Source: an uncultured Prevotella sp. | GTDB lineage: Bacteria > Bacteroidota > Bacteroidia > Bacteroidales > Bacteroidaceae | DNA length: 13,957 nucleotides | Direction of reading: 5' to 3' | Assembly (NCBI GenBank): GCA_905202125.1 | Contig: CAJKQX010000066.1 | Span: forward strand, 1 to 13,957 | Shown here: positions 12,385-13,957 of the stretch, one piece after another | How positions within the stretch are numbered: the first letter of the stretch is position 1 | Layout: each line of letters begins with the position of its first letter | Notes under the pieces: model-generated | Told to the model about the DNA's origin: nothing | Database searches by the model: none | What the model saw: the letters and a program-made list of their open reading frames with translations, nothing else | Program-made: the position numbers and the translations under genes

Positions 12385-13608
12385 TCAGTCGTGGTAGTGG
12401 GCAGTGTGCTCACAGATCTTGATGATCACCTGCATGGCTTTTTCCATCACCTGTATGCTCACAAACTCGTACGGACCGTGAAAGTTCACGCCACCTGCGA
12501 ATATGTTGGGGCAGGGCAGACCCTTGAACGACAGTTGTGCGCCGTCGGTGCCGCCGCGTATGGGCTCCACCTTGGGACATACGCCGCAGTCCTGCATGGC
12601 TTTGAGCACGATGTCTATGACGTGCATGTTGGGGTCTATCTTCTCTTTCATGTTGTAGTACTGGTCGTTCACATCCACCACGACGGTGCCCTTGCCGTAT
12701 TTCTCGTTCATGCACGCGGCGCATTCTCTGATGACATCCTTGCGATGTTCGAATCGCTCGCGGTCGTGGTCGCGTATGATGTATGAGATGGTGGCCTTCT
12801 CCGTTGAGGCCTGTATGCCTGTCAGATGGTAGAATCCCTCGTAGCCCTCGGTTGTCTCCGGTCGTTCGTCGGCCGGGAGCATGGCTGCAAACTCCGTGGC
12901 CAGTACATTGGCGTTTATCATTTTGCCTTTGGCGTAACCCGGATGTACGCTCACTCCTTTGATGTGCACTTTGGCACCGGCCGCGTTGAAGTTCTCATAC
13001 TCCAGATTGCCCAGGTCGCCGCCGTCCATGGTGTAGGCCCATTCACATCCGAATTTCTCCACATCGAAATGGTGGGCGCCCATGCCTATCTCCTCGTCGG
13101 GATTGAAGGCTATGCGTATGTCGCCGTGTTTCACCTCGTCGTGGTCGCGCAGCCAGCACATGGCCTGCACTATCTCGGCAATTCCGGCCTTGTCGTCGGC
13201 ACCGAGCAGCGTGTGTCCGTCGGTGACGATGAGGTCCTCACCGATATGGCTCTTGAGCTCGGGAAATTTAGTGGGCGAAGACACTATGCCCTCCGAGAGG
13301 ATGATGTCGCCACCGTCATAGGCTCTCACTATGCGCGGTCTGATGTCCGCACCGCTGCTGTCGGGGCTTGTGTCGTAGTGGGATATGAAGCCTATTGTCG
13401 GCGCTTTCTTCTTGGTGTTGGATTTCAGTGTGGCGTATATGTAGCCCTTGTCGTCCATTTCCACATCGCTCAGCCCCTCTTCCTCGAGTTCCTTTTTCAG
13501 ATATTCGGCAAACAGGAGTTGCTTGGACGTGCTCGGCACGGTCATCGACTCCTCGCTCGACTGTGTGTCAAACCGGGTGTAGTTTAAAAATCGTTGGGTA
13601 ATATCCAT
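12385..13608 (-). CDS. pepT: Peptidase T (tripeptide aminopeptidase, M20B family)
   Basis: PepT removes the N-terminal residue from tripeptides in the cytosol using two zinc ions, late in peptide utilisation. The 407-residue length equals the family norm. The metal and catalytic residues are all visible: His77 and Asp79 in FISHYDTSPD, Asp138 in LLGADDKAG, the Glu172-Glu173 pair in NPDEEIG, Asp195 in YTMDGGD, and His377 in GGVNFHGPYEF. The dimerisation domain (about 208-320) includes the family segment KGVSVHPGYAKGKMINA (217-233), and PIRGGTDGAQLS (349-360) supplies the substrate-binding Arg351. The start follows an A/C-rich leader with no Shine-Dalgarno sequence. A -7 box at 13714-13721 implies a leader of about 100 nt. 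The gene is complete with nothing degenerate. Confidence 0.97.
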   Translation of the reverse strand: MDITQRFLNYTRFDTQSSEESMTVPSTSKQLLFAEYLKKELEEEGLSDVEMDDKGYIYATLKSNTKKKAPTIGFISHYDTSPDSSGADIRPRIVRAYDGGDIILSEGIVSSPTKFPELKSHIGEDLIVTDGHTLLGADDKAGIAEIVQAMCWLRDHDEVKHGDIRIAFNPDEEIGMGAHHFDVEKFGCEWAYTMDGGDLGNLEYENFNAAGAKVHIKGVSVHPGYAKGKMINANVLATEFAAMLPADERPETTEGYEGFYHLTGIQASTEKATISYIIRDHDRERFEHRKDVIRECAACMNEKYGKGTVVVDVNDQYYNMKEKIDPNMHVIDIVLKAMQDCGVCPKVEPIRGGTDGAQLSFKGLPCPNIFAGGVNFHGPYEFVSIQVMEKAMQVIIKICEHTAHYHD

Positions 13609-13648
13609 ATTTCTTCTTTGTTTTGTTTTGTTTATTTGTCTTGGTGTT

Positions 13649-13661
13649 GTCCGTTCCGGAC
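13649..13661 (-). other. GTCCG/CGGAC hairpin in the pepT leader
   Basis: A 5-bp stem with a 3-nt loop lies 41 bp upstream of the pepT start codon and 53 bp from the -7 box. It mirrors the element in the tlpA-like leader at 3094-3104. Function is unknown; it may be mRNA structure or an operator. Confidence 0.35.
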
Positions 13662-13712
13662 GGTGTCACGGGTCGTATATATCTTTTCGGCCGCGGACAC
13701 ATGTTATTTTCT

Positions 13713-13721
13713 GCAAACTTA
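13713..13721 (-). promoter_or_regulatory. Putative -7 promoter element of pepT
   Basis: Minus-strand TAAGTTTGC is a full match to TAnnTTTG and has the trailing C shared by the other promoters here. No clean -33 TTTG lies 19-21 bp further upstream. Transcription would begin near 13709, giving a leader of about 100 nt. Confidence 0.55.
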
Positions 13722-13925
13722 CAAATAATTTTTGATTTTCGTCCGTCATGACACATATTTTATATATCTGCACCAGAGATTCGATTATGTCCGCGCCCTA
13801 CCGTCAATGTATATACAGCAATAGTCGTGCCGACAATGCCCGTTTGTAAGCATTGCTAACAATTCGGGTTTTCGCTTTAACAATTCAATTATGACCATTT
13901 CGCACAATGTACTTCGGTGTAGGGC

Positions 13926-13957
13926 CGTGGGCCTGTTGCGGCCGCAACAGGCCCACG
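13926..13957. repeat. Perfect 32-bp palindrome at the window end
   Basis: The left half CGTGGGCCTGTTGCGG (13926-13941) is the exact reverse complement of the right half (13942-13957). As RNA it could form a GC-rich stem of about 14 bp with a GGCC loop. The right half ends at the window edge, so the palindrome may be longer. No T-rich run follows on the minus strand, and the plus-strand flank is outside the window. A terminator role is plausible but unproven. Confidence 0.8.

Larger units (their letters stand above)
13609..13957. other. Gene-free right end: pepT leader and promoter, no further gene seen
   Basis: No convincing coding frame is seen in these 349 bases. The proximal part (to about 13710) is the pepT leader. 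It contains a GTCCG-TTC-CGGAC hairpin (13649-13661), possible longer-range GTGTC/GACAC pairing (13663-13667 with 13696-13700), and a G-poor A/C-rich stretch next to the start. Beyond the -7 box the sequence is AT-rich with a small CAATGC/GCATTG inverted repeat (13834-13839, 13850-13855). It ends in the 32-bp palindrome at 13926-13957. Confidence 0.6.

Noticed and set aside
12826..13587. 253-codon plus-strand frame opposite pepT
   Set aside because: Peptidase T on the other strand has every catalytic residue, while this frame has no family resemblance and no promoter.
13938..13945. GCGGCCGC (NotI site) as a sign of a cloning vector or linker at the window end
   Set aside because: It is simply the centre of the larger 32-bp palindrome, and the surrounding bases show no vector sequence. 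It cannot be fully excluded without the flank.
1..13957. CRISPR arrays, tRNA or rRNA genes, insertion sequences, toxin-antitoxin or other defence genes
   Set aside because: No regularly spaced repeats, cloverleaf sequences, transposase motifs or defence-type domains were found on either strand; all sizeable frames are explained by the ten genes listed or are shadows of them.

Overview
The window reads as chromosomal DNA from a member of the Bacteroidales (Bacteroidota), probably Prevotellaceae- or Muribaculaceae-like. Three things support this. Several genes are preceded by the phylum's -7 element TAnnTTTG, here mostly TAnnTTTGC. Start codons sit in A-rich leaders with almost no Shine-Dalgarno sequences. 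The proteins have Bacteroidota-type forms: a TlpA-like reductase with a long N-terminal extension, a Bacteroidota-type LptD, and a CPA2 antiporter carrying two RCK_C domains. No insertion sequences, CRISPR arrays, phage genes, tRNAs or rRNAs are visible. The gene content is housekeeping and metabolic rather than mobile.

Left part (1-3046): a glycerate kinase on the plus strand, ending at a 12-bp hairpin. Next is a small heat-shock protein of the Hsp20 family, whose perfect AAGGAGG ribosome binding site is the only one in the window. Convergent with it is a periplasmic or envelope TlpA-like thiol-disulfide oxidoreductase on the minus strand. The two share a bidirectional terminator.

Middle part (3047-6915): a divergent promoter region leads rightward into a two-gene queuosine operon, a YhhQ-type precursor transporter overlapping QueF by ATGA. 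The leader of this operon, only about 40 nt long, matches a preQ1-I riboswitch aptamer almost position by position and ends 2 nt before the start codon. The same stretch also encodes a 13-codon mini-ORF coupled to yhhQ. This is the most interesting element in the window. Next comes an OadA/PycB-type carboxyltransferase protein whose C-terminal biotinyl-like domain lacks the attachment lysine. An HD-domain protein follows 5 nt later and carries a strong perfect hairpin inside its coding sequence.

Right part (6916-13957): lptD (LPS export, outer membrane) has a promoter so close to the ATG that its mRNA would be nearly leaderless. It ends in a strong terminator and converges on a minus-strand pair, a KefB-like antiporter and, upstream of it, peptidase T. 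A terminator-like hairpin lies between these two genes, only 23 bp from the antiporter start. The last 349 bases hold the pepT promoter and leader, no recognisable gene, and a perfect 32-bp palindrome that runs into the window end.
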